Positions 27,361-35,513 of a stretch of 64,000 nucleotides of DNA are shown here, piece after piece; position 1 is the first letter of the stretch; each line of letters begins with the position of its first letter. The notes beneath the pieces are model-generated. The model saw only the letters and a program-made list of their open reading frames with translations. It did no database searches and was not told the origin of the DNA. The translations under genes and the position numbers were made by a program. The DNA is from Bacillus inaquosorum KCTC 13429 (GTDB taxonomy: Bacteria > Bacillota > Bacilli > Bacillales > Bacillaceae), in the NCBI RefSeq assembly GCF_000332645.1, contig NZ_AMXN01000006.1:186001-250000 (forward strand). Reading direction: 5' to 3'.

Positions 27361-27390
27361 AAAAAGAACCTATAAAAGGTTCTTTTTTTC
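27361..27390 (+). terminator. Intrinsic terminator of the ase operon
   Basis: AGAACCT / AGGTTCT stem (extended by A/T pairs) with a TTTTTTT tail. Confidence 0.88.
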
Positions 27391-27436
27391 ATTACATGGC
27401 TTGTTGTTTTTAGTCATAAAAGGTGAAATGAATGTG

Positions 27437-27467
27437 TTGACTCTTACCTTCGAGGATAACTTAGTAT
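27437..27467 (+). promoter_or_regulatory. MerR-type promoter with 19-bp spacer
   Basis: TTGACT (27437-27442), 19 bp, TAGTAT (27462-27467), with an imperfect dyad centred in the spacer. The long spacer is the hallmark of MerR-family autoregulated promoters. Confidence 0.6.
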
Positions 27468-27493
27468 AAAGAACACGGAAAGGAGGAATTGAA

Positions 27494-28240
27494 GTGTATA
27501 CCGTTCGTGAAGTTGCAAAGTTAGCTCACACAACAGTGAAGACGTTACATTACTATCACAAATTAGGCCTTTTGATTCCGGAGCAAACGACGGAAGCAGG
27601 CTACCGTTTATACGGAAAAAAGGATATCGAACGATTACAGCAAATCCTTTTTTACAAAGAACTGGATTTTCCTCTCAAAGAAATTCAACAATTATTAGAT
27701 GGAGAAACTGATAGAGAAAATATGCTGATCCAGCAAAAATATTTATTAGAACAAAAAATCGAACGATTTAAAGGACTGGTCAAGACAATCAATTCCTCTA
27801 TCAAAAGTGCCAAAGAAGGAGTCGAATTAGATATGGAAACAATGTTTAAAGGTTTTGAATCTGAAGAAGAATGGGAAGAAGCCTTAAAAGACCAAAATGA
27901 ACATTTGAAAAAAGAGTATGATTTTGATTTATCCAATCAAACAATTGATGTAGAAGCAATGAACGGTTCTGCCATAGAAGCGCAGTTATTTAATGAAGAT
28001 ATGGTTCGATTCTTGCAAGAAGGCTTCTCGGCAAACGATCCAAACGTTTTGGATCGAGTAAAAGAACACTTGGCCTTTTTGAGAAAAAAGGGGCATCCAT
28101 CAACACCGCAAGACTTTCTAAATCAGACAGAATTTTTCATCGCTGATGAGTTTCATAGAAATATGCTTGAGCAATTGCAAACAGGTTACGCTTATTTCCT
28201 GAATAAAGCAGCAGCTGCTTATTTGGCAAATATAAAATAG
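27494..28240 (+). CDS. MerR-family regulator with TipAS domain (Mta/TipAL-like)
   Basis: 248 residues. The MerR winged helix (about 1-70) reads YTVREVAKLAHTTVKTLHYY with GLLIPEQTTEAGYRLYG. A coiled-coil dimer helix (about 75-110) and a TipAS antibiotic-recognition domain (about 120-248) follow. TipAS proteins bind peptide antibiotics or drugs and activate efflux genes. Start is GTG behind AAAGGAGGAATTGAA. No efflux gene adjoins in the same direction; the EamA gene ydfC converges. B. subtilis Mta has the same architecture, but this is a different locus. Confidence 0.88.
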   Translation: MYTVREVAKLAHTTVKTLHYYHKLGLLIPEQTTEAGYRLYGKKDIERLQQILFYKELDFPLKEIQQLLDGETDRENMLIQQKYLLEQKIERFKGLVKTINSSIKSAKEGVELDMETMFKGFESEEEWEEALKDQNEHLKKEYDFDLSNQTIDVEAMNGSAIEAQLFNEDMVRFLQEGFSANDPNVLDRVKEHLAFLRKKGHPSTPQDFLNQTEFFIADEFHRNMLEQLQTGYAYFLNKAAAAYLANIK

Positions 28241-28322
28241 CATTCAATCATAAGCCATTTATTGCCCAGTTTCAAAAAGAGGTTATAAATGAAAATATGT
28301 TTTTACCAGGTAACGATAAAGG

Positions 28323-28353
28323 AGATACCAAACGATGTTTGGTATCTTTTTTT
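28323..28353. terminator. Bidirectional terminator between the MerR gene and ydfC
   Basis: AGATACCAAAC / GTTTGGTATCT stem with a 3-nt loop and TTTTTTT on the plus strand. Confidence 0.85.
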
Positions 28354-28356
28354 GCT

Positions 28357-29277
28357 TTAGAGTTTGTTACCCCTTTTAGAAGAAAAATGGGGGATTAAAA
28401 TCTGATTCATTTTATTTCCTTTTAGGTAGGTGAAACACACTCCGCCGATTGTCACCGCCCCGCCTAGCAGGGAGAAGAATACGGGTATTTCACCTATCCA
28501 CACCCAAGAAATGATCAAGGCCAAAGCCGGTGTTACATAAAGTGAAAGGGTTGCTTCAGAAGCACCGACGAGTGAAGTGACATATGCAAGTGCAAAGTAT
28601 GGCACAACTGTTGGCAATAAACCTAAATAAACAATAGACAATGTTGCGTTCATGGATGCGTTTATCATCTCTCCGCCTAAGCCTGGCAAAAAAACAAGCA
28701 TAGGTACTGTTCCGCCCCAAATTGTAAATGTTACGAATGGAATAAAACCATATTTTTTTATGTAACGGGGTTGAAAAACGAAGTAAATGCTTTCTGAAAA
28801 AGCTGCCAGCAGAATGACCACAATACCTTTCAATGAATATGTATAGTCTCCTGTCCCAAATGCAATTAATGACACACCGAATAAACTGATGATAGAGCCT
28901 ATCCATTTAGTAAATCCAAAATGCTCCCTAAAAAACAGGCAGGATAACATAGCAGAAAAGATCGGTGCCGTGGTGACGAGTAAGCTTGCAACTCCGGCAC
29001 TCACTGTTTTTTCACCGATATTCAGCAAGCTGTGATAGAGTGCAAAACCTAAAAATCCCAAAAAGAAAATGGCAGGAATGTCCTTCATGTCAGGTAAGCG
29101 CTTCTGTGTAAAAACCGCAAAAAGCAACAATGCCAGAGAGCCGACTAATAAACGAAATAAAGCAAGATGTTCTGGTGTGTAATCTTCCAGGCCTGCGCGA
29201 ATCCCAGGAAAAGCTGATGCCCACAAACCGATCATCAGACTGTTAGATATGATCATTTGAACTGTTTTCTTTCGCAT
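28357..29277 (-). CDS. ydfC: EamA/DMT-family transporter YdfC
   Basis: 306 residues, ten helices in two EamA repeats (SNSLMIGLWASAFPGIRAGL near the start; ASEATLSLYVTPALALIISWVWIGE in the second half) and a basic C-terminal tail. Presumed metabolite exporter. The ATG follows AGGAGGGAGAAAT. Divergent from the MocR regulator ydfD, in the same arrangement as ydeK/ydeL but with ordinary local base composition. Confidence 0.87.
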   Translation of the reverse strand: MRKKTVQMIISNSLMIGLWASAFPGIRAGLEDYTPEHLALFRLLVGSLALLLFAVFTQKRLPDMKDIPAIFFLGFLGFALYHSLLNIGEKTVSAGVASLLVTTAPIFSAMLSCLFFREHFGFTKWIGSIISLFGVSLIAFGTGDYTYSLKGIVVILLAAFSESIYFVFQPRYIKKYGFIPFVTFTIWGGTVPMLVFLPGLGGEMINASMNATLSIVYLGLLPTVVPYFALAYVTSLVGASEATLSLYVTPALALIISWVWIGEIPVFFSLLGGAVTIGGVCFTYLKGNKMNQILIPHFSSKRGNKL

Positions 29278-29303
29278 ATTTCTCCCTCCTCTTTACAAAA
29301 ACC

Positions 29304-29390
29304 AACCAGTTATTTAATGTGTTTCTATACTAATAAAGATTTGGTGATATGGCTTCAACCAGTTAAACGGATTTTAACCCAACCAATTTA
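29304..29390. promoter_or_regulatory. AACCAGTTA direct repeats between ydfC and ydfD
   Basis: AACCAGTTA at 29304-29312 and 29357-29365, plus AACCAATTT at 29381. The two exact copies are 53 bp apart (about five helical turns). Candidate YdfD binding sites. Confidence 0.55.
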
Positions 29391-29412
29391 GTTTGAAGGG
29401 AGACTGCTTATC

Positions 29413-30861
29413 ATGAGCTTTCCAGAAGAAAAAAAGATGAAAAAACTTCCTAAGTACATACAAATCATTCATTTTATAAAGGAGAAAATAGGAAATGGAG
29501 AGTGGCCGATTGGAAGCAAGATTCCAAGCCAGCGCACGCTTGCAAAAGACTTTCAGGTAAATCGAAGCACAGTGATTACAGCCTTAGAGGAATTAATGGC
29601 AGACGGGTTAATAGAAGGCAGAATGGGGAAGGGCACAGTTGTTATCAACAATACATGGACACTACTGGCTAAGAATTCTGCTCCTAATTGGGATCAATAT
29701 GTAACCTCTGGAATCCAGCAGCCTAGCCAAAAAATCGTTCAAGAGATAAACCAATCGGAATCAAATACGGATCTAATACAGCTCAGCAAAGGCGAACTTT
29801 CAACTGAGATTTTTCCTTTGGCTGCTATGAAAGAGATGATGGGCAAGGTATCTCAAAACATGGAAGCATTCGGATATGAGGAACCAAAAGGTTATTTCCC
29901 ATTGAGAGAGGCATTAAGCAACTATTTAAGAACTATTGGAATTAATGCCTCACCTTCTTCCGTTCTGATTGTTTCTGGAGCGTTGCAAGCCTTACAGCTG
30001 ATATCAATGGGCCTTTTGCAAAGAGGATCAACCGTTTATCTTGATCAGCCATCCTACCTTTATTCATTACACGTGTTTCAATCTGCCGGTATGAAACTGA
30101 CTGGCCTTCCTATGGATCGAGACGGGCTTTTGCCGGAAAATATTCATATGCCTAGAGGGGCACGGGGAAGGGCTATATTATATACAAATCCATGTTTTCA
30201 TAATCCGACCGGTATTTTAATGTCCAAAAAGCGACGAGAAGAAATCTTAGCAGCAAGTGAGAATACACAGCTTCCCATTATTGAAGATGACATTTATCGT
30301 GAGTTATGGATCGATGAAGTTCCGCCATATCCTATCAAAACAATAGATAAAAGTGGACATGTGCTATACATAGGCAGTTTATCGAAAACGTTAAGTCCTG
30401 GCTTGAGGATCGGATGGATCGTCGGTCCGGAACCTGTGATCGAACGTTTATCCGACATTAAAATGCAAACAGATTACGGATCCAGTTCGTTATCCCAGAG
30501 AGTAGCGGCAGAGTGGTTTACATCCGGCCAATACCAGCGGCATGTAGAAATCGTTAGACAGCAATTAAAGGTGAGAAGGGAATTGGTCTTGAGTGCTTTA
30601 GAGACCCATTTGAAGAATGTTGCAACATGGAATGTTCCTAAGGGAGGATTCTTTGTCTGGATAAAAATATTGCCTACTATATCAATGAAATTACTTTATA
30701 CGAAAGCCTTATCAAAAGGGATTCTTCTTAATCTCGGCAGTATCTATGCTCAGGAGAAGGGGAATTATGTACGCTTATCATATGCTTATGCATCCCTTCA
30801 AGACCTTCAAAAAGGGATTTATGAATTGGGTTTGATGATAAAAGAATTAGCAAGTAAGTAA
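29413..30861 (+). CDS. ydfD: MocR-type regulator YdfD (GntR-aminotransferase fusion)
   Basis: 482 residues. GntR winged helix at about 18-85 (RTLAKDFQVNRSTVITALEELMADGLI) and a PLP aminotransferase domain from about 120 to the end, with the PLP lysine in YIGSLSKTLSPGLRIGWI. It senses an amino compound or PLP and should control the divergent transporter ydfC. The ATG follows GAAGGGAGACTGCTTATC. Ends in a terminator at 30898. Confidence 0.88.
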   Translation: MSFPEEKKMKKLPKYIQIIHFIKEKIGNGEWPIGSKIPSQRTLAKDFQVNRSTVITALEELMADGLIEGRMGKGTVVINNTWTLLAKNSAPNWDQYVTSGIQQPSQKIVQEINQSESNTDLIQLSKGELSTEIFPLAAMKEMMGKVSQNMEAFGYEEPKGYFPLREALSNYLRTIGINASPSSVLIVSGALQALQLISMGLLQRGSTVYLDQPSYLYSLHVFQSAGMKLTGLPMDRDGLLPENIHMPRGARGRAILYTNPCFHNPTGILMSKKRREEILAASENTQLPIIEDDIYRELWIDEVPPYPIKTIDKSGHVLYIGSLSKTLSPGLRIGWIVGPEPVIERLSDIKMQTDYGSSSLSQRVAAEWFTSGQYQRHVEIVRQQLKVRRELVLSALETHLKNVATWNVPKGGFFVWIKILPTISMKLLYTKALSKGILLNLGSIYAQEKGNYVRLSYAYASLQDLQKGIYELGLMIKELASK

Positions 30862-30897
30862 CTCTATATCCTTAAATGGATGTTCACTAAAAAAGAG

Positions 30898-30925
30898 ACC
30901 AAGCCTGATGATGGCTTGGTTTTGA
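30898..30925 (+). terminator. Intrinsic terminator between ydfD and ydfE
   Basis: ACCAAGCC / GGCTTGGT stem, 7-nt loop, TTT tail. Confidence 0.7.
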
Positions 30926-30939
30926 AAAGGTAAAAAAGG

Positions 30940-31557
30940 TCATGTTTCTGAACGAAAGGTCTTTCCTATTTCTCTTCCTAAACCAAAATAATGTCTAAAA
31001 TTATAGATAAGTGGACTCCATTTAGAAGGGTTTATATGGTTTTCGTTCAATATGATCCTTTCCTCGGCGTGAAAATGTAATGCTTGTGTCTCTACAATCG
31101 CAAATGATGGTTCATATTCTGGGATCCGAATATGTTTGACTACGACTTCAATGTGGATAGGGCATTCTTTAATTCGTGTTGGTGCTACCGTCTTTGATTT
31201 CAAAGGTGTTAAACCCGCTGCCTCATATTTTTCTTTTTTATATGTAAACCCGAGCTGTTTCTTCAAAGGCGGCACATTCTTTTTTCCGCTATAAGACGAA
31301 ATTCTTTCAACGTGTTCCCATAAATCCGGGCCAGGCAAATTTATGACACATTCTTTGATTCTTTCCAAATTTTCAATGGCTTTTCCTCCCAGGCCTACTC
31401 CAAGCACAATATAGTTTCCAAGAGCCCAAGAAGAAGACATAGGACTAATATTAGTGGTGCCATCCTCATTCAATGTGGAAAGAAGAAATGTTGAGGACCC
31501 ATAATACATGATTTTTGGTTTGATTTCTTTAAAATGAGTGTCTTGTTCAATGTCCAA
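30940..31557 (-). CDS. ydfE: Flavin reductase-like FMN-binding protein YdfE
   Basis: 205 residues of the flavin-reductase-like split-barrel family (MYYGSSTFLLSTLNEDGTTNISPMSSSWALGNYIVLGVG), with a C-terminal extension YNFRHYFGLGREIGKTF common in the YdfE group. It probably binds FMN; substrate unknown. Start is TTG with GGAGG at 8 nt. Divergent from ydfF, whose winged-helix product may control it. Confidence 0.85.
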   Translation of the reverse strand: MDIEQDTHFKEIKPKIMYYGSSTFLLSTLNEDGTTNISPMSSSWALGNYIVLGVGLGGKAIENLERIKECVINLPGPDLWEHVERISSYSGKKNVPPLKKQLGFTYKKEKYEAAGLTPLKSKTVAPTRIKECPIHIEVVVKHIRIPEYEPSFAIVETQALHFHAEERIILNENHINPSKWSPLIYNFRHYFGLGREIGKTFRSET

Positions 31558-31646
31558 CTTTTATTCCTCCTTGTCATCATTACATACATATTGTAAAGGT
31601 TTAACATTTCAACTATCATCGAAATATGAATGTAAGGAGGAAAATC

Positions 31647-32327
31647 ATGAATCCTAATATTGCAAAAATCTCTTCGTTGCTATCTGATCCCTCTCGTTCT
31701 TCCATTCTTCTCAGCCTAATGGATGGAAGGATACACCCTGCGGGAGAGCTTGCATATCTCGCTAACATTAAACCTCAAACCGCAAGTTTTCACCTGAATA
31801 AATTGCTTGAAGCAAAGCTGATTAGCGTAGAGAAGCATGGAAGACATCGGTATTATAGGTTGTCTAACTCAGAGGCTGCCAGCGTGATCGAACAGTTGCT
31901 TAGCATTGCACCTAAAGAAAAAGTCACGTCTTTAAAAGATTCAAAAGAGAAAAGTGACTTGCATTTTGCCCGTACCTGTTATGATCATCTGGCAGGTTAT
32001 GTGGGCGTGCAAATCACAAATTCACTAGTTGAGCAGGGGATGTTAAGAAAAGTCGATTTAAACTTTGAGGTGACGTCAGAGGGCTCTTTGTTCTTTTCGA
32101 ATTTTGGCATCAACGAAGAGCAGCAGCGAAATAAGAGGAGGGCATTTGCCCGCTGCTGTTTAGATTGGAGTGAGCGGCAGCATCATCTTGCAGGAGCGTT
32201 AGGAAATGCCCTATTGGTACGCATGTTAGAAGAAAAATGGATCGTTCGTATGCCGAAAACGAGAGCGATTAAGATTACACAAAGCGGGAAAACCGCATTT
32301 GAGAAGTACTTGAAAATGTATATTTAG
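31647..32327 (+). CDS. ydfF: ArsR-like winged-helix regulator YdfF
   Basis: 226 residues. An ArsR/SmtB-type helix-turn-helix fills about 1-85 (LLSDPSRSSILLSLMDGRIHPAGELAYLANIKPQTASFHLNKLLEAKLI). A longer C-terminal half (about 100-226) has three cysteines (ARTCYDHLAG, RCCLDWSERQHHLAGALG) that could bind a metal or react with oxidants. The ATG follows AAGGAGGAAAATC; the frame runs open to 31626. Divergent from ydfE. Confidence 0.85.
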   Translation: MNPNIAKISSLLSDPSRSSILLSLMDGRIHPAGELAYLANIKPQTASFHLNKLLEAKLISVEKHGRHRYYRLSNSEAASVIEQLLSIAPKEKVTSLKDSKEKSDLHFARTCYDHLAGYVGVQITNSLVEQGMLRKVDLNFEVTSEGSLFFSNFGINEEQQRNKRRAFARCCLDWSERQHHLAGALGNALLVRMLEEKWIVRMPKTRAIKITQSGKTAFEKYLKMYI

Positions 32328-32367
32328 GGTTTGAGTATTGGAGGAGAGGCATTTACTCAGAAATAAT

Positions 32368-32411
32368 AAAGAAGGAGTGGGATTCGTTAACATCTTACTC
32401 CTTCTTTTTAT
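32368..32411. terminator. Terminator between convergent ydfF and ydfG
   Basis: AAAGAAGGAGT / ACTCCTTCTTT stem with an 18-nt loop and a T-run. Confidence 0.75.
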
Positions 32412-32413
32412 GT

Positions 32414-32851
32414 TTAAGTTGCTTTATTCCCCATTGCAATAGAGATGCGATTCCAACTGTTTATCTGATTGATGATGAGAACAAGGTCAACATATTGTTT
32501 TTCATCATAATGCTCCCGCACTCGATGGTACAGCTCATCAGGAACCCTTTTAGATGGAATGAGGGTGATGTGCTCAGACAGTTCGAGAGCCGCTTTCTCT
32601 TCAGGTGAATAAAAATCACATTCATTCCAAGCGCTTAAACAGTAAATTCGCTGTTCAGTTTCGCCCATTTTGCGGGCATCGGAAGTATGCATATCTAAGC
32701 AAAAAGCACAGCCGTTGATTTGAGAAACTCTGATTTTGATCAGTTCTCTCGTGGTTCGGTTAATTGAGGATTGTTTCGTATATTTCTCCATATCCATCAT
32801 CATCTTCATACCTTCAGGTGCAACATCATAGTAGGACACTCTTTGACTCAT
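32414..32851 (-). CDS. ydfG: AhpD-like carboxymuconolactone decarboxylase-family protein YdfG
   Basis: 145 residues. The alkylhydroperoxidase AhpD core motif CAFCLDMHTSDARKMGETEQR carries the CxxC pair and the proton-relay His. The family reduces peroxides or acts as carboxymuconolactone decarboxylase. The ATG follows AAAGGAG. It is the last gene before a cluster of two tiny genes on the same strand (32941-33263), which might be co-transcribed with it. Confidence 0.87.
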   Translation of the reverse strand: MSQRVSYYDVAPEGMKMMMDMEKYTKQSSINRTTRELIKIRVSQINGCAFCLDMHTSDARKMGETEQRIYCLSAWNECDFYSPEEKAALELSEHITLIPSKRVPDELYHRVREHYDEKQYVDLVLIINQINSWNRISIAMGNKAT

Positions 32852-32940
32852 AAGGCAAGACTCCTTTCCTTAAGATACTTAGATTGTATCCCGGTATTGA
32901 TCATTTTACCAATGTGCAGTTTGTATGGCATTATATTTCA

Positions 32941-33111
32941 CTATCTTTTGGCAAGAAGCTGCTTTGAATAAAAATAGGGATACCCCAAAATGATGAGTGG
33001 AGCTGCTAATGCAAGCAGGATCCATGAGCCTGAGTGACTGTCTCTAATGACGCCAATGAATATACAAGTACCGATAAGAAAATATAATAAAGCACCTAAA
33101 AACCAATACAT
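32941..33111 (-). CDS. Small membrane protein (56 residues), unknown function
   Basis: MYWFLGALLYFLIGTCIFIG, then a short polar loop (VIRDSHSGS), a second hydrophobic helix (WILLALAAPLIILGYPYFY) and a basic end (SKQLLAKR): a two-helix hairpin with both ends probably inside. The ribosome binding site GAGGA lies in the last codons of the upstream small gene, whose TGA is only 2 nt before this ATG, indicating translational coupling. The function is unknown. A YdfI-type box upstream of the pair suggests control by the YdfHI system. Confidence 0.65.
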   Translation of the reverse strand: MYWFLGALLYFLIGTCIFIGVIRDSHSGSWILLALAAPLIILGYPYFYSKQLLAKR

Positions 33112-33113
33112 GT

Positions 33114-33263
33114 TCATTCCTCTTTTTCTTTACACGTGATCTTTGATTGAGTATTTTTGTCTTTCTCATTGCTTAATCGATCAGGGCACTGATTTTTTAA
33201 CACTTTTTCAGTTCGGATGCCTTTTCTTTTTAATGATAAAATTGTGAGATCAATCGATTTCAT
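33114..33263 (-). CDS. Small basic soluble protein (49 residues), unknown function
   Basis: Begins MKSIDLTILSLKRKGIRTEK and ends KITCKEKEE: charged, lysine-rich, no membrane segment, two cysteines. The ATG follows GAAGGA at 10 nt, a fair ribosome binding site. It overlaps nothing and leads directly into the 56-residue membrane protein. It may be a real small protein or a leader peptide that carries the second gene's translation. Confidence rests on the tight coupling and upstream YdfI-type box. Confidence 0.5.
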   Translation of the reverse strand: MKSIDLTILSLKRKGIRTEKVLKNQCPDRLSNEKDKNTQSKITCKEKEE

Positions 33264-33299
33264 GATGATCATTCCTTCAATGAATAGTGGGTTCCTTTT

Positions 33300-33364
33300 A
33301 TTTTAAATGTAAATTTGGAAAGATAAAACGTACATAAAGGCAGAACGATTATGTACGTTTGGGC
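33300..33364 (-). promoter_or_regulatory. YdfI-type box and candidate promoter for the small-gene pair
   Basis: On the minus strand GCCCAAACGTAC (33364-33353) is identical to a ydfJ box. A second partial copy, GCCTTTATGTAC, lies at 33341-33330. A TAAAAT -10 candidate (33305-33300) starts 24 nt after it; at ydfJ the gap is 23 nt. Confidence 0.6.
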
Positions 33365-33534
33365 AATGATTACATGTTGCGAACCTCTAATGGTTCAATG
33401 CACCTTGGTATTGTTGTGTTCCTTCTCTTCCTATAAAATGATTGGATAAAAGTATGAGTTGCACGTTCAAATAAATGGTGTGCCGCTTTCATAAGGAACG
33501 GTTCAGTTAAACTGTTAAAGGAAGTGGATGAGGT

Positions 33535-34758
33535 TTGTTTAGAAGGAATCCTTTCAAAGAAAAATACTACTCACATGATAGGCGCGCATTAAATATGCTT
33601 GCACTCAGAGTTCCAGGACTAGCTTTTATTCTCATGATCTACATAGCCTCTATCGTGCTGCAATTTATTACTGGGAGCTGGTCCATTTTATTGCTTCATG
33701 TGTTTACAATATTGACAGCTATTTTTGCTTTGCTGCATTGGCACTCATATCGCTGGGTGAAGAAAAGGGTCATTCTCTATTTTGTACTGCAAGGTTTGAT
33801 CACTTTTTCACTTGCTAATCTCATGACTGGCTTCTTAGTGCTGATCATCATTGGCCTTTATGCATTTTTGATTGGACAGATTATAGGAATGGCAGACAGA
33901 AGAAAGACTTTCCTCATTCTTTATTTATTGCTTCTGCTGTCAATCAATGTTCCATATCAGATTCACAAAGGTGAATATTTGCATTTTCTTGTCATTGCCG
34001 TACCTATTATGATCGTGATTATCACTTATGCCGCTACATTTTTTGCCCAAGTCGATGAAAAAATAAAAGCGCAGCTGACTCTTGAAAGGCTGGAGCTTGC
34101 CCATCAGCAGGTAGAACAGCTGACACTGCAAAACGAGAGACAGCGTATGGCCCGGGACTTACACGATACGCTTGCTCAAGGTCTGGTTAGTTTAAATATG
34201 CAGCTGGACGCTATTCATGTTCATCTCGCCAAAGACAACACAGAGAGAGCAAAAGAAATCGTTCAGCAATCTATGAATAGAGTGAAAAGCACATTAGCTG
34301 ATGCACGTTCAGCGATTGACGATCTGCGCAGCAAATCTGAAGAAATCGGTTTTTTAAAAGAAAGAATTACCTCATTAATGGATCATTTTCAGGAGTCAAC
34401 AGGCACGGCTTGTTTTTTAGACTACAGGTTACATCAGGTGCCAGATGTTCGTACAGCTGAAAACTGCTATTACATCATTGGAGAATGCATAACGAATGCA
34501 GCAAAGCATGCTGAAGCAGAAACGATCTGGGTAGCCATTTGGGATGATGAAAAAGGGAGACTGCATTTAACTGTCAAGGACAATGGCAAAGGATTTAATG
34601 TTGAAAAGGGAAAGAAAAAGAGAGGACATTATGGGCTTCTTGGTATACAAGAACGCGTCAGAGCAATGAATGGCCAATTCAATATAAAGAGTACAAAATC
34701 TATAGGAACACACATCGAGATTAACGTACCAATTCAGGGAGAGATGCATGATGAATAA
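33535..34758 (+). CDS. ydfH: Sensor histidine kinase YdfH (NarL-type)
   Basis: 407 residues. Five or six membrane helices fill about 25-170, with very short external loops (an intramembrane-sensing style). The HisKA_3 motif RMARDLHDTLAQGLVSL carries His210, and an HATPase domain (about 300-400) ends with GHYGLLGIQERV. It phosphorylates YdfI, whose gene overlaps its 3' end. Start is TTG after GGAAGTGGATGAGG. The signal is unknown. Confidence 0.93.
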   Translation: MFRRNPFKEKYYSHDRRALNMLALRVPGLAFILMIYIASIVLQFITGSWSILLLHVFTILTAIFALLHWHSYRWVKKRVILYFVLQGLITFSLANLMTGFLVLIIIGLYAFLIGQIIGMADRRKTFLILYLLLLLSINVPYQIHKGEYLHFLVIAVPIMIVIITYAATFFAQVDEKIKAQLTLERLELAHQQVEQLTLQNERQRMARDLHDTLAQGLVSLNMQLDAIHVHLAKDNTERAKEIVQQSMNRVKSTLADARSAIDDLRSKSEEIGFLKERITSLMDHFQESTGTACFLDYRLHQVPDVRTAENCYYIIGECITNAAKHAEAETIWVAIWDDEKGRLHLTVKDNGKGFNVEKGKKKRGHYGLLGIQERVRAMNGQFNIKSTKSIGTHIEINVPIQGEMHDE

Positions 34759-35392
34759 GGTTTTAATCGTTGATGACCATCTTGTCGTGAGGGAAGGTCT
34801 GAAGCTTTTAATTGAAACGAATGATCACTACACCATCATAGGAGAGGCGGAAAATGGCAAAGCAGCAGTCCGCCTTGCAGATGAATTAAAACCGGATATC
34901 ATTCTCATGGATTTGTATATGCCTGAGATGAGCGGATTAGAAGCCATAAAACAAATAAAAGAAAAACACGACATCCCCATCATTATTTTGACTACGTATA
35001 ATGAAGATCACTTAATGATCGAAGGAATTGAATTAGGAGCGAAAGGATATCTGCTGAAGGATACGAGTTCAGAAACCCTATTTCATACAATGGATGCAGC
35101 GCTAGGAGGAAATGTGCTGCTGCAGCCTGATATTTTAAAACGTCTGCAAGAAATCCAATTGGAGCGGATGAAGAAGCAGAGCAGTGATACGCAGCTGACA
35201 GAAAAGGAAGTCATTGTTCTAAAAGCAATTGCGAAAGGTCTTAAAAGCAAAGCGATCGCCTTTGATTTGGGCGTCTCTGAGCGAACCGTAAAGTCTAGAT
35301 TAACGTCCATTTACAATAAATTAGGCGCGAATTCAAGAACTGAAGCAGTGACGATTGCCATGCAAAGAGGCATTCTGACATTAGATGAATAA
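34751..35392 (+). CDS. ydfI: NarL/FixJ-type response regulator YdfI
   Basis: 213 residues. Receiver domain about 1-120 with the phosphorylation site Asp54 (ILMDLYMPEMSG) and an acidic pocket at VDDH; LuxR-type helix-turn-helix about 145-210 (LTEKEVIVLKAIAKGLKSKAIAFDLGVSERTVKSRL). Its start overlaps the ydfH stop, so the pair is translationally coupled. A second ATG 3 nt upstream is also possible. YdfI is known to activate ydfJ, which follows with two tandem YdfI boxes. Confidence 0.94.
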   Translation: MNKVLIVDDHLVVREGLKLLIETNDHYTIIGEAENGKAAVRLADELKPDIILMDLYMPEMSGLEAIKQIKEKHDIPIIILTTYNEDHLMIEGIELGAKGYLLKDTSSETLFHTMDAALGGNVLLQPDILKRLQEIQLERMKKQSSDTQLTEKEVIVLKAIAKGLKSKAIAFDLGVSERTVKSRLTSIYNKLGANSRTEAVTIAMQRGILTLDE

Positions 35393-35411
35393 CATCATAT
35401 ATTTGAAATTT

Positions 35412-35466
35412 GCCCAAACGTACATGCCCGAATGTACGTTTTTTTTATTTCATTGTCAACTACAAT
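35412..35466 (+). promoter_or_regulatory. Tandem YdfI boxes and ydfJ promoter
   Basis: GCCCAAACGTAC (35412-35423) and GCCCGAATGTAC (35426-35437) both fit the described YdfI 12-mer GCCCRAAYGTAC. The -10 candidate TACAAT starts at 35461. Confidence 0.9.
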
Positions 35467-35513
35467 GAGAAAGCAAAGAATGTGATCAAGCAATGTACTG
35501 AAAGGAGATTATC

